From assembly GCA_902612325.1 (NCBI GenBank), contig CACMDB010000001.1, forward strand, positions 1 to 64,000: a stretch of 64,000 bases of DNA. The letters are read 5' to 3'. The notes under the pieces were generated by a model. The model did not search any database, had not been told where the DNA came from, and saw nothing but the letters and a program-made list of their open reading frames with translations. Positions within the stretch are counted from its first letter, which is position 1. Each line of letters begins with the position of its first letter. The stretch comes from an uncultured Pelagibacteraceae bacterium (GTDB lineage Bacteria > Pseudomonadota > Alphaproteobacteria > Pelagibacterales > Pelagibacteraceae). Position numbers and translations under genes: made by a program. Below are positions 8,947 through 16,721 of the stretch, in pieces.

Positions 8947-10019
8947 TAAAGTTTAACCCCAGCACCTTTTAAAAATAATGCATTTTCATCTAAGGGCCAT
9001 CTTGGTTTTGCTGGATGATCTAGTTTATTAAAAAGTTTTAATTTATACTTTTCCAAACCTACCACTGCTATCATTGCAGCATTGTCCCCACATATTTCAA
9101 TTGGTGGAAAAACACTTTGATAATTATTTTCTTTACACAAGTTTATCAACATAGATCTTATTTTTTTATTTGCTGCTACACCACCCGCAACAACAAAAAT
9201 TTTATCTTGTATATCATTTTGTTTTTCAAATTCATTAAAAGCAATTTTGGTTTTTTTTTTCAATATTTCTTCAATTGTTTTTTGAAAAGAAGCTGCCAAA
9301 TTAAATTTTTCTTGTTCTGTTTCAATGGTTTTACTTATCTTCAGGATTGCAGTTTTAAGACCAGCAAATGACAAATTACAACCACCCTTATTAATGATAG
9401 GTTTTGGTAGATCATAAGAATTTGGATCACCTTTTTCTGCCCAAAGCTCGATTTGGGGTCCTCCAGGAAATTCTATTCCTAAAAGTTTTGCAGTTTTGTC
9501 GAAAGCTTCACCTAGTGCATCGTCAATAGTTGTTCCTAGCCTCTTATATTTTCCAAGACCTTGAACATTTAAATATTGTGAATGACCACCCGAAATTAAT
9601 AGCAGGAGGTAAGGATAATTTAAGTTTGAAACTAATTTTGGACTCAACGCATGTCCTTCTAAATGATTTACAGCTATAAAAGGCTTGTTTATTGAAGAGG
9701 CAAAGGCTTTCCCAAAGCTTAAGCCTACTGACAAACAAACGATTAGACCAGGACCTGCAGTCGAAGCTACTGCATCAATATCTTTAATTTTTATTCCACT
9801 TTCATCCAAAGCTTTCTTCACGATTAAATCTATTTTTTCGATATGTGATCTGGCCGCTAACTCTGGAACTACACCTCCAAATTCTTTGTGGACATCAGTT
9901 TGGCCAGAGACAATGTTTGATAAAATTATAGGTTTCCCTTGGTCATTCTCAGTTATAACTGAGGCAGCTGTTTCATCACAACTAGTTTCAATTCCAAGAA
10001 TTAAGGGTTTTTTACTCAT
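8946..10019 (-). CDS. tsaD: tRNA N6-adenosine threonylcarbamoyltransferase TsaD
   Basis: Transfers the threonylcarbamoyl group to A37 of ANN-decoding tRNAs, together with TsaB, TsaE and the TsaC product. The 357-residue ASKHA-fold protein shows LGIETSCDETA at the N-terminus, GGVVPELAAR (48-57), the metal-binding H119-x3-H123 (NHLEGH), LISGGH near 142-147 and DDALGEAFDK. All are expected in TsaD, and the length is normal. It is divergent from hemC with 56 bp between the starts, and is followed by the EVE gene with a 1-nt overlap. Divergence of tsaD and hemC is common in Alphaproteobacteria. Confidence 0.97.
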   Translation of the reverse strand: MSKKPLILGIETSCDETAASVITENDQGKPIILSNIVSGQTDVHKEFGGVVPELAARSHIEKIDLIVKKALDESGIKIKDIDAVASTAGPGLIVCLSVGLSFGKAFASSINKPFIAVNHLEGHALSPKLVSNLNYPYLLLLISGGHSQYLNVQGLGKYKRLGTTIDDALGEAFDKTAKLLGIEFPGGPQIELWAEKGDPNSYDLPKPIINKGGCNLSFAGLKTAILKISKTIETEQEKFNLAASFQKTIEEILKKKTKIAFNEFEKQNDIQDKIFVVAGGVAANKKIRSMLINLCKENNYQSVFPPIEICGDNAAMIAVVGLEKYKLKLFNKLDHPAKPRWPLDENALFLKGAGVKL

Positions 10020-10075
10020 ACAAATAGTTTTTAATAATTGTACATTTCCAATACAAGAAAGAAATAAATTTATTT

Positions 10076-10993
10076 ATGACTAAAAAAATTATCATAGGTT
10101 CAAGAGGTAGTAAATTAGCATTGTTGTATGCTCAAAAAGCTAAAGAACAAATTATTAAAAAAACTACTTTAGATACAAATGATATTGAAATTAAATCTAT
10201 TTCAACAAAAGGTGATCAAGTTAAAGATACTAGGTTATCTGATATAGGTGGCAAAGGATTGTTTTCAACTGAAATTGAAAAAGAGTTAGAGAATAAAAGT
10301 ATCGACATTGCAGTACATGCATTAAAAGATATGCCAGCAACAGAAACTAGCGGACTTAAAACAGACTGTTTTTTAGAGAGAAATGATCCAAGAGAAATTT
10401 TGATAACAAATAACAAGAAAAAATTAAATGATCTTAAGTTGAAATCAATTATAGGAACATCTTCATTTAGAAGGGAATTTCAAATTAAAAAATTAAGATC
10501 TGATCTAACATGCAAAATAATTAGAGGTAATGTGGATACTAGAATTAAAAAACTAAAAAATGGAAATTATGATGCAATAATTTTGTCTTATGCAGGGATT
10601 AAAAATTTAAATCTTGAAAATGAAATAGCTGAAATTTTCTCAGCACAAGAAATCATACCTAGTGCTGGACAAGGAATAATTGCACTTCAATGTCGTGAAG
10701 CAGATAAAGAAATTATTTCAATTTTAAAAAAAGTAAATCATGAAGAAACCTATAAAAGAGCTCATGCTGAGAGAAATGTCCTCAAAGTTTTAGAGGGAGA
10801 TTGTGAAACAGCAATAGGCGTTTATTCAAAAATAGAAAGTGATACAATTGTAGTTGAGGCAGAACTTTTTTCAATAGATGGCTCTCAAAGATTTTATGAA
10901 AAGAAATCTGGCCAGATTGATAAATTTAAAGAGATAGGTAAACAAATTGGGCAGAATTTAAAAATGCAATCAAATAATTCTTACAAAAAATAA
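10076..10993 (+). CDS. hemC: hydroxymethylbilane synthase
   Basis: Condenses four porphobilinogen units into hydroxymethylbilane in heme biosynthesis. The 305-residue protein has GSRGSKLAL at residues 8-16, the SDIGGKGLFSTEIE block (55-68), VHALKDMP with catalytic D85, GTSSFRR, GNVDTRI, and LEGDCETAIG, where C243 is the dipyrromethane cofactor attachment site. hemD follows after 1 nt, forming a hemCD unit. The 56-bp divergent spacer with tsaD must contain its promoter. Confidence 0.97.
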   Translation: MTKKIIIGSRGSKLALLYAQKAKEQIIKKTTLDTNDIEIKSISTKGDQVKDTRLSDIGGKGLFSTEIEKELENKSIDIAVHALKDMPATETSGLKTDCFLERNDPREILITNNKKKLNDLKLKSIIGTSSFRREFQIKKLRSDLTCKIIRGNVDTRIKKLKNGNYDAIILSYAGIKNLNLENEIAEIFSAQEIIPSAGQGIIALQCREADKEIISILKKVNHEETYKRAHAERNVLKVLEGDCETAIGVYSKIESDTIVVEAELFSIDGSQRFYEKKSGQIDKFKEIGKQIGQNLKMQSNNSYKK

Positions 10994-10994
10994 T

Positions 10995-11693
10995 ATGCAT
11001 ATTTTATTAACAAGACCACTGGAAGATTGTTCAGAAATGATTTTAAAGTTTAAATCATTAGGTCATCAAGTTTCGCACATCCCACTGATTAATATTGAAA
11101 AGGTCAATTATGAGGAAATTAAATTTTCTGAATACGGAGGAATTATTTTTACTAGTGCTAATGCTGTGAAATATTTAGATCAAAATAACATAGACAAAAA
11201 TATCAAATGTTTTTGTGTTGGTAATTTTACTGAAAAAAAAGCTAGATCATCAGGATTTCAAAACACAATAGCTGCAGAGGGTAATGTTTCTAATTTAAAA
11301 GAGTTAATTTTACAAACTTACGAGACAAAAAGTAAAAAGTTACTTTATGTCAGCGGTGAAATCATATCTGTTGATTTGGATCAACAACTCATTAAAGAGG
11401 GCTATGGCATAAAAAGAGTGATTAATTATAGAGTAAAACATAATCAAAAATTCAATGAAAGTTTTGTAAAAGATTTGAAATTGAACATGCCTGATATGGT
11501 TTATATTTATTCACAGAATAGTGCTCAAAGTTTTTTGAGTTTTGTCAAAAATCATCAATTTGAAAGCTTATGGATGAATACTAATTTATCGTGTATTGGC
11601 GAGAAAACTTCATCTATATTGAATGAAATTAAATGGAAAAAAATATTTCTTTTTAATCCTGGAGAAGAAGAGTTTTTGTTATATAAAATTTAA
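10995..11693 (+). CDS. hemD: uroporphyrinogen-III synthase
   Basis: Cyclises hydroxymethylbilane to uroporphyrinogen III. The 232-residue protein is diverged, as usual for HemD, but shows the family pattern: ILLTRPLEDC at the N-terminus, 'IIFTSANAVKYL' near residues 53-64, 'CVGNFTEKKARSSGF', 'LLYVSGE' and a C-terminal 'SCIGEKTSSIL'. These fit the two-domain alpha/beta HemD fold. The position directly after hemC (1-nt gap) is strong support. The MscS-type gene follows after 2 nt. Confidence 0.92.
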   Translation: MHILLTRPLEDCSEMILKFKSLGHQVSHIPLINIEKVNYEEIKFSEYGGIIFTSANAVKYLDQNNIDKNIKCFCVGNFTEKKARSSGFQNTIAAEGNVSNLKELILQTYETKSKKLLYVSGEIISVDLDQQLIKEGYGIKRVINYRVKHNQKFNESFVKDLKLNMPDMVYIYSQNSAQSFLSFVKNHQFESLWMNTNLSCIGEKTSSILNEIKWKKIFLFNPGEEEFLLYKI

Positions 11694-11695
11694 TT

Positions 11696-12781
11696 ATGGA
11701 ATTGTTTAATAATTTTTCTGAAATATTTCTATCTGTATGGAACAAAGGTATTTTAGGTGTTGATATTTTTCAAATATTAATTGGTTTAGGAATTTTTTTA
11801 ATTTTTTTAATTTTTAGAGGTCTAATTAGTAAACTTGTAATCAAAAAGTTAGAAATAATTTCAAAAAGAACAACAAACAAATTGGATGATACTTTTGTAA
11901 ATTCTTTAGTTGGTCCAGCAAGATTTTTACCAATTGTTTTAGGTTTTTTTATAGCAAGTTATTACATGACGTTTTCTATGGAAGGTAGAGAAATTGTCGA
12001 TACTATAAATAGAACTCTAATAACCATATTAATTTTTTGGGTTATTCATCAAATTATAGAACCAGTCTCATATATCTTAAGTGGTCTTGATAAATTATTA
12101 ACAAGAGAACTCATTGGATGGATTATTAAATCTTTAAAGATTTTAATATTTATATTAGGACTTGCGGCAGTCTTAGAATTATGGGGGATAAAGATTGGAC
12201 CAATTATTGCTGGTTTAGGTTTGTTCGGAGTAGCAGTTGCATTGGGTGCTCAAGATTTGTTTAAAAATTTAATTTCTGGGATTTTGGTATTAGTTGAAAA
12301 AAGATTTAAAATCGGTGATTGGATTTCTGTTGATGGAATAATTGAGGGTATTGTTGAAAAAATTGGTTTTCGATCAACAACAATCAGAAAATTCGATAAA
12401 TCATTAGCAATAATTCCAAATTTTCAATTTGCAGAAAATGCTGTAGTAAATGTGAGTGAAACTTCAAACTGGTTAATTAGTTGGATTATTACTCTCCAAT
12501 ATGACACCTCGGTTGATCAATTAAAAAATATTAGAGATCAAATTGAAGATCATATAAAAAAAAGTGAGGATTTTGACACTAATATAGGAATTGCAGTTAG
12601 GGTCGATAAGTTCTCAGACAGTTCTATAGACATGTATGTGCGTTGTTTTACAAAATCAGATAGTTGGAACGAATGGCTTTCAGTAAAAGAAAAACTTGCA
12701 ATTGCAATAAAACAAATTGTTGAAAACAATAAGGCCTCTTTCGCATTTCCGAGTTCTTCGATTTATATTGAAAAAAAATGA
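11696..12781 (+). CDS. MscS-family mechanosensitive ion channel
   Basis: 361-residue inner-membrane protein of the MscS family, which releases osmolytes on hypo-osmotic shock. Four to five hydrophobic segments precede the pore helix block AGLGLFGVAVALGAQDLFKNLISG (near residues 173-196), the glycine/alanine-rich TM3 region typical of MscS. The cytoplasmic beta domain follows with FKIGDWI and VEKIGFRSTTIR. The C-terminal vestibule region runs to residue 361. Downstream yggT overlaps it by 4 nt, so these are probably in one transcript with hemCD. Confidence 0.93.
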   Translation: MELFNNFSEIFLSVWNKGILGVDIFQILIGLGIFLIFLIFRGLISKLVIKKLEIISKRTTNKLDDTFVNSLVGPARFLPIVLGFFIASYYMTFSMEGREIVDTINRTLITILIFWVIHQIIEPVSYILSGLDKLLTRELIGWIIKSLKILIFILGLAAVLELWGIKIGPIIAGLGLFGVAVALGAQDLFKNLISGILVLVEKRFKIGDWISVDGIIEGIVEKIGFRSTTIRKFDKSLAIIPNFQFAENAVVNVSETSNWLISWIITLQYDTSVDQLKNIRDQIEDHIKKSEDFDTNIGIAVRVDKFSDSSIDMYVRCFTKSDSWNEWLSVKEKLAIAIKQIVENNKASFAFPSSSIYIEKK

Positions 12782-13068
12782 TTGCTATCTTTTATTTAGT
12801 TTTACAATTATTAAAACTTTATTCGTATGTAGTGATTGCCAATGTTATCATCAGCTGGTTAATTGCATTTAATGTATTGAATACTCAAAATAGATTTGTT
12901 TATGCAGTTTTAGATTTTACTTACAGATTAACAGAACCATTTCTAAGAAGAATAAGACGATTTTTACCAAATTTGGGAGCCTTAGACATTTCACCAATTA
13001 TTTTACTGCTATTGATTTGGTTTATAGAAATGTGTATGAAGCTCTACATCGCACCAATGATATTCTAG
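12778..13068 (+). CDS. YggT family membrane protein
   Basis: 96-residue membrane protein with two hydrophobic segments (about 5-28 and 72-92). It carries the YggT signature: VVIANVIISWLIAFN, followed by 'YRLTEPFLRRIRRFLP' and 'LDISPIILLLLI'. Members of the family are linked to osmotic tolerance and envelope or division functions, but no biochemical activity is established. The ATG overlaps the MscS stop (ATGA), and folD follows after 5 nt. A second, more diverged YggT-like gene lies at 3196-3552. Confidence 0.9.
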   Translation: MIAIFYLVLQLLKLYSYVVIANVIISWLIAFNVLNTQNRFVYAVLDFTYRLTEPFLRRIRRFLPNLGALDISPIILLLLIWFIEMCMKLYIAPMIF

Positions 13069-13073
13069 GATTT

Positions 13074-13919
13074 ATGATTTTAATTGATGGAAAAAAAGAA
13101 GCAGCACTATTAAGGGAACAGCTTAAAAAAGAAGTATCTGATCTTAAAATCAAGTATAATAAAGTTCCAGGGTTAACAGTAATTTTGATTGGAGACTTAA
13201 CTCCTAGTCAGATTTACGTTAGAAACAAAGAAAAATCTGCTAACGAAGTTGGACTTAAATCCGATGTGATTAAATATCCAGATAGTGTTGAAGAAAAAGT
13301 TATTTTAGAGAAGATAGATGAATTAAATAAAGATAACTCTGTGTCAGGTATTTTGGTTCAATTACCATTACCAAAACATATTGATAAACAAAAAATTATT
13401 GAAGCGATTGACCCATCAAAAGATGTAGATGGATTTCATCCAATGAATGTTGGAAATCTTTCATCAGGTTATGAGAGTTCCGTTCCATGCACACCATTAG
13501 GATGTTATTTGTTAATTAAAAAAATAGAACCTAACTTAAATGGAAAAAAAGCAGTTGTTGTTGGTCGATCTAACTTAAATGGTAAACCAATGACTCAACT
13601 CTTACTAAAGGAAAATTGCACCGTTACTATAACACACTCTAAAACTAAAGATTTAAAAGCAGAGTGTTTAGAAGCTGATATTATAATTGCAGCGGTTGGT
13701 ATTCCCGAGTTAGTTAAAGGTGATTGGGTTAAAAAAGATACAATTGTGATCGATGTTGGAATTAATAAAACTGAGAAAGGTATTGTTGGTGATGTTGCAT
13801 TTGATGAAGTTTCAAAAAATGCTAAAGCACTCACGCCTGTTCCTGGTGGAGTTGGTCCAATGACAATCGCTTGCTTGCTAAAAAATACGATTGACTGTTT
13901 CAAAAGATCGCAAGCATAA
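13074..13919 (+). CDS. folD: methylenetetrahydrofolate dehydrogenase/cyclohydrolase FolD
   Basis: Bifunctional cytoplasmic enzyme interconverting 5,10-methylene-, methenyl- and 10-formyl-tetrahydrofolate, which supplies one-carbon units to purine synthesis and, in this organism, can handle the methyl group released by DmdA. I chose the ATG at 13074, giving MILIDGKK and 281 residues, the family's usual length. A longer frame from 13017 would overlap yggT by over 50 nt and add a non-homologous head. Motifs include the YVRNKEKSANEVG catalytic Tyr/Lys region, LVQLPLPKHID, VGRSNLNGKPM and PVPGGVGPMT. It is the end of the hemC-hemD-mscS-yggT-folD run. Confidence 0.96.
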   Translation: MILIDGKKEAALLREQLKKEVSDLKIKYNKVPGLTVILIGDLTPSQIYVRNKEKSANEVGLKSDVIKYPDSVEEKVILEKIDELNKDNSVSGILVQLPLPKHIDKQKIIEAIDPSKDVDGFHPMNVGNLSSGYESSVPCTPLGCYLLIKKIEPNLNGKKAVVVGRSNLNGKPMTQLLLKENCTVTITHSKTKDLKAECLEADIIIAAVGIPELVKGDWVKKDTIVIDVGINKTEKGIVGDVAFDEVSKNAKALTPVPGGVGPMTIACLLKNTIDCFKRSQA

Positions 13920-13956
13920 TATTGAATTCAATAAATTTTTTTTGATAAGATAGGTT

Positions 13957-14160
13957 ATGAAAAAACCAAAATATCCCTATAGAATTGCACTTCTTATGCT
14001 CATACTGACAGTTCCTCCAATTGGCGCGACACAATTAGGTTGGTATTTATATGATAAACAAACTGGATTTGATTATGGTATGATAGTTGGAACATTTTCA
14101 GTAATTTATGCTGCATGGTTAATGTATGAAAAAAATTGGAGAGAAGATGATGAGGATTAA
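13957..14160 (+). CDS. small membrane protein, unknown function
   Basis: 67 residues. It has one or two hydrophobic segments (about 10-30 and 42-57), a positively charged start (KKPKYPYR) and an acidic tail (REDDED). I do not recognise the family. It starts 37 nt after folD, and the next gene, a SHOCT-domain protein, starts 3 nt after its stop, so the two small membrane proteins are probably cotranslated. The regular ATG start and consistent frame make it a plausible real gene. Confidence 0.6.
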   Translation: MKKPKYPYRIALLMLILTVPPIGATQLGWYLYDKQTGFDYGMIVGTFSVIYAAWLMYEKNWREDDED

Positions 14161-14163
14161 ATT

Positions 14164-14430
14164 TTGGAAAAGATAATTTTCTTTGGATTAGCGATACCAA
14201 TTTTAGCATTTGTCCTTTACTTGGGTGGAACAGCTATCATGAAAGGCTTTGAGGCCAAAAGAGAAAATAAATCCAATGAGAGCTTAGAAGATCAGGATCA
14301 TGAAGATAACTTATCTGATAATAATGATAAGTTAACAGATGAATTGGATAAATTAAATCAACTCCTTAAAGATGGTGTTTTAACTGAAGAAGAATTTAAA
14401 AAAGCTAAAAAGAAGATTTTAGATAATTAA
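14164..14430 (+). CDS. SHOCT-domain membrane protein
   Basis: 88 residues. An N-terminal membrane helix (about residues 3-24) is followed by an acidic, Asn/Asp-rich linker and a C-terminal SHOCT motif of the form 'LDKLNQLLKDGVLTEEEF-KAKK-L'. SHOCT is a short helical-hairpin domain often attached to membrane or lipoprotein modules with no known catalytic role, thought to mediate oligomerisation. The start is TTG at 14164; no ATG is available before the membrane helix. Its stop codon overlaps that of the convergent metallo-hydrolase gene. Confidence 0.75.
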   Translation: MEKIIFFGLAIPILAFVLYLGGTAIMKGFEAKRENKSNESLEDQDHEDNLSDNNDKLTDELDKLNQLLKDGVLTEEEFKKAKKKILDN

Positions 14431-15431
14431 TTATAATCAAGTAATTTTTTTAAAGATCCAAATTCACCTATTTTATAAATAATTGCATCTTCTTTTTTAA
14501 ATCCATATTTTTCCGCTCCAGCTTTAAATCTTACAGGTGGCTCCATGATTGGTTCAAGAGATAAAACAAACGTGCCCCAATGCATTCCAATCACTTTTTT
14601 ACTCTTTAAATTTTTTGCAACCTCTAAAGCTTCTTCTGGATTTGTGTGATAAACCGACTTATCTTTATAAGGCATTATTGGATAAAAATTATAGGCACCA
14701 ATATTTATAAATGTAAGATCAATTGGACCATACTTATTACCTATATCTTTATAAATATTTCCTACTCCAGTATCACAACCAAATAATAACTTTATATCTT
14801 TATATTCGATCAAAAAATTTCCCCATAAAGTTTTATTAGTATCTGTGAGACTTCTTTTTGACCAATGCACAGCAGGTAAAAAAGTAATTTTTAAATTTTT
14901 ATTTATTTCAATTTTATCATACCAGTCCATTTCATTCACATTGCCATAACCATTTCTGGTAAAATATTTACCAAGTTTTAATGGAAGTAAAACTTTAGAA
15001 TTTTTAAAAGGAAATCGCCGGATCGTCATCATATCTTGATGATCATAATGATTATGGGTGAGTAAAAAAATATCTGTTTGCGGAATTTCGTTTAATTTTA
15101 GTGCTGGTTCGGTAAATCTCTTAGGTCCAAAAATTAGCGGCCCAGCATTTTTTGAAAATACTGGATCTGTAATGATTGTTGTTTCACCAAGCTTAATTAA
15201 AAATGTTGCATGACCAATCCATGCTACATAATCATCTTTTTGAAATTTTTTTAAGTCTGTTAAAACTTTTTCTTTTTCAATAACATGTTCTTTGGGAACT
15301 GTCATATCAAGCTTTTTTTTCTCTTTATTAAAAATTTTGAAAGACCATTTAACATTTGGATCTGGTTTTGGTGAACCCTCAGGATTTCTAAAAGTACCGT
15401 CTGGTAAATGGTGATAAGGTTTTTTTTTCAC
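14427..15431 (-). CDS. MBL-fold metallo-hydrolase (NAPE-PLD/UlaG-like)
   Basis: 334-residue beta-lactamase-fold hydrolase of the group containing NAPE-phospholipase D and bacterial 'outer membrane protein RomA'-like enzymes. Key motifs are WIGHATFLIKLG, TDPVFSKNAGP, the metal-binding THNHYDHQD loop, PAVHWSKRS, FGCDTGVG and GMHWGTF. All zinc ligands expected from the HxHxDH motif are present. There is no signal peptide. The N-terminus, HHLPDGTFRNPEGSP, is typical for this subgroup. The substrate in bacteria is unknown; phosphodiester or lipid cleavage is inferred from the family. It is convergent with the SHOCT gene and lies 5 nt upstream of the tesA-like gene on the same strand. Confidence 0.88.
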   Translation of the reverse strand: MKKKPYHHLPDGTFRNPEGSPKPDPNVKWSFKIFNKEKKKLDMTVPKEHVIEKEKVLTDLKKFQKDDYVAWIGHATFLIKLGETTIITDPVFSKNAGPLIFGPKRFTEPALKLNEIPQTDIFLLTHNHYDHQDMMTIRRFPFKNSKVLLPLKLGKYFTRNGYGNVNEMDWYDKIEINKNLKITFLPAVHWSKRSLTDTNKTLWGNFLIEYKDIKLLFGCDTGVGNIYKDIGNKYGPIDLTFINIGAYNFYPIMPYKDKSVYHTNPEEALEVAKNLKSKKVIGMHWGTFVLSLEPIMEPPVRFKAGAEKYGFKKEDAIIYKIGEFGSLKKLLDYN

Positions 15432-15436
15432 TAAAA

Positions 15437-16057
15437 CTAATTTTTTTTATTGTTAGTTTTTATAATTGTCTCCTCTAAAGTTCTACTTATTATTATGGTG
15501 CCCTTTTCATTTGGATGTATACCATCACTTAGATTAAACTCCGGCTTCATAGCCACTCCCTCAAGTAAAAAAGGAATAAGCTCTATTTTAAATTTTTTGG
15601 CTAAATCAGGAAAAATTTTGTCAAATTTTTTTTTATAAGAAAAACCATGTGAGGTTGGAGCAATCATCCCAGCTAGGATAATTTCAATATTTTTATCTTG
15701 AGCAATTTTTATAATTTTTTCTAAATTGCTTTTTGTTTCTTTTGGCTGGATGCCTCTTAACATGTCATTAGCTCCTAAGCATAAAATTATTAGATCTATA
15801 TCTGGCTCACTTAAAGTCCAATCAGCTCTATTTAATCCCCCTGACGATGTACTACCAGAAACACTGCCATCAACAATCTCAATATTATAACCCTTTGCTT
15901 CTAAATTCTCCTCTAAAACGACTGGTAAACTATTGTCATCAGACAAACCATAACCAGCCATCAAACTATCACCAAATAATACAATCTTTTCGATTGCATA
16001 TACATTAATGGTTAGTAGACAGATAATAATTATTTTAATAATAAAACTTTTGCTCAT
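15437..16057 (-). CDS. secreted GDSL/SGNH arylesterase, TesA-like
   Basis: 206 residues from the ATG at 16057: a cleavable signal peptide (residues about 1-20, MSKSFIIKIIIICLL) and an SGNH hydrolase domain. Block I is VLFGDSLMAGYGL with the nucleophile Ser; block III is LGANDML; block V is DGIHPNEKG with the catalytic Asp and His. It corresponds to E. coli TesA, a periplasmic thioesterase/lysophospholipase/protease I. A frame extending upstream to 16246 exists but would overlap ybbA antisense and lacks a signal peptide at its start. In E. coli tesA is also divergent from ybbA-ybbP, so the arrangement is conserved. Here the two start codons overlap on opposite strands (CATG at 16055-16058). 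Confidence 0.93.
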   Translation of the reverse strand: MSKSFIIKIIIICLLTINVYAIEKIVLFGDSLMAGYGLSDDNSLPVVLEENLEAKGYNIEIVDGSVSGSTSSGGLNRADWTLSEPDIDLIILCLGANDMLRGIQPKETKSNLEKIIKIAQDKNIEIILAGMIAPTSHGFSYKKKFDKIFPDLAKKFKIELIPFLLEGVAMKPEFNLSDGIHPNEKGTIIISRTLEETIIKTNNKKN

Positions 16058-16721
16058 GAGTACTCTTCTTAAATTAAAAAAGATAAATCTTAAATACCAA
16101 ACTGGTAAAGATAATATTAGTGTTTTAAAAGATATAAATTTGACCACAAAAAAAAAAGAAACTATTTCAATAGTAGGTGAAAGTGGTTCAGGAAAAACAA
16201 GTTTAATCATGTTAATTGGTGGTTTAGAGCGTCCAACTTCAGGCAAGATATACTTTCAAGACCACGAAATTACAAAATTAACTGAGGATGAAGTATCAAA
16301 AATCAGAAAAAAAAATATTGGTATAATTTTTCAGTCTTTTTATCTAATCCCAAATTATACAGCCCTAGAGAATGTAACCTTAATTCTTGAATTGAATAAA
16401 TTTAAAAATCCTGAAAAAGAGGCAAAATCTCTTTTAGATAGATTTGGCTTAAAACATCGACTAAATAATTTACCCAGTCAGTTATCTGGAGGAGAACAAC
16501 AGCGTGTCGCTATCGCAAGAGCTATTGCTATGAAGCCAGAGCTAATTCTAGCTGATGAACCTACAGGAAATTTAGATACAGAAAATTCCGATATGATTTC
16601 TAAAATTTTATTTAGGTATGTTAAAGAGGAGGGTTCTTCATTAATTATGGTAACACATGACCCAAAACTTGCTAACCGCGCAAGCAGAAAAATTAAAATT
16701 AAAGATGGAAAAATTAAATAA
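16056..16721 (+). CDS. ybbA: ABC transporter ATP-binding protein YbbA-like
   Basis: 221-residue ATPase of the LolD/MacB type. It shows Walker A GESGSGKTS, Q-loop FQSFYLIP, signature LSGGEQQRVAIARA, Walker B LILADEPTGNLD and the H-loop VTHD. The ATG at 16056 gives MSTLLKLKKINLKYQ; an upstream start at 16008 would add residues antisense to the tesA signal peptide. It pairs with the large permease downstream, overlapping it by 17 nt. YbbA/YbbP systems are type VII-like ABC exporters or mechanotransmitters whose substrate is not well established. The association with TesA-like esterase suggests a shared envelope or lipid-related process (inference). Confidence 0.93.
   Translation: MSTLLKLKKINLKYQTGKDNISVLKDINLTTKKKETISIVGESGSGKTSLIMLIGGLERPTSGKIYFQDHEITKLTEDEVSKIRKKNIGIIFQSFYLIPNYTALENVTLILELNKFKNPEKEAKSLLDRFGLKHRLNNLPSQLSGGEQQRVAIARAIAMKPELILADEPTGNLDTENSDMISKILFRYVKEEGSSLIMVTHDPKLANRASRKIKIKDGKIK

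Noticed and set aside
13017-13073. Upstream extension of FolD
   Set aside because: It lies inside yggT in another frame and has no similarity to FolD; the ATG at 13074 gives the normal length.
15437-16246. Longer form of the TesA-like gene with 63 extra residues
   Set aside because: The extra residues are antisense to ybbA and place the signal peptide internally; the ATG at 16057 gives a normal secreted esterase.
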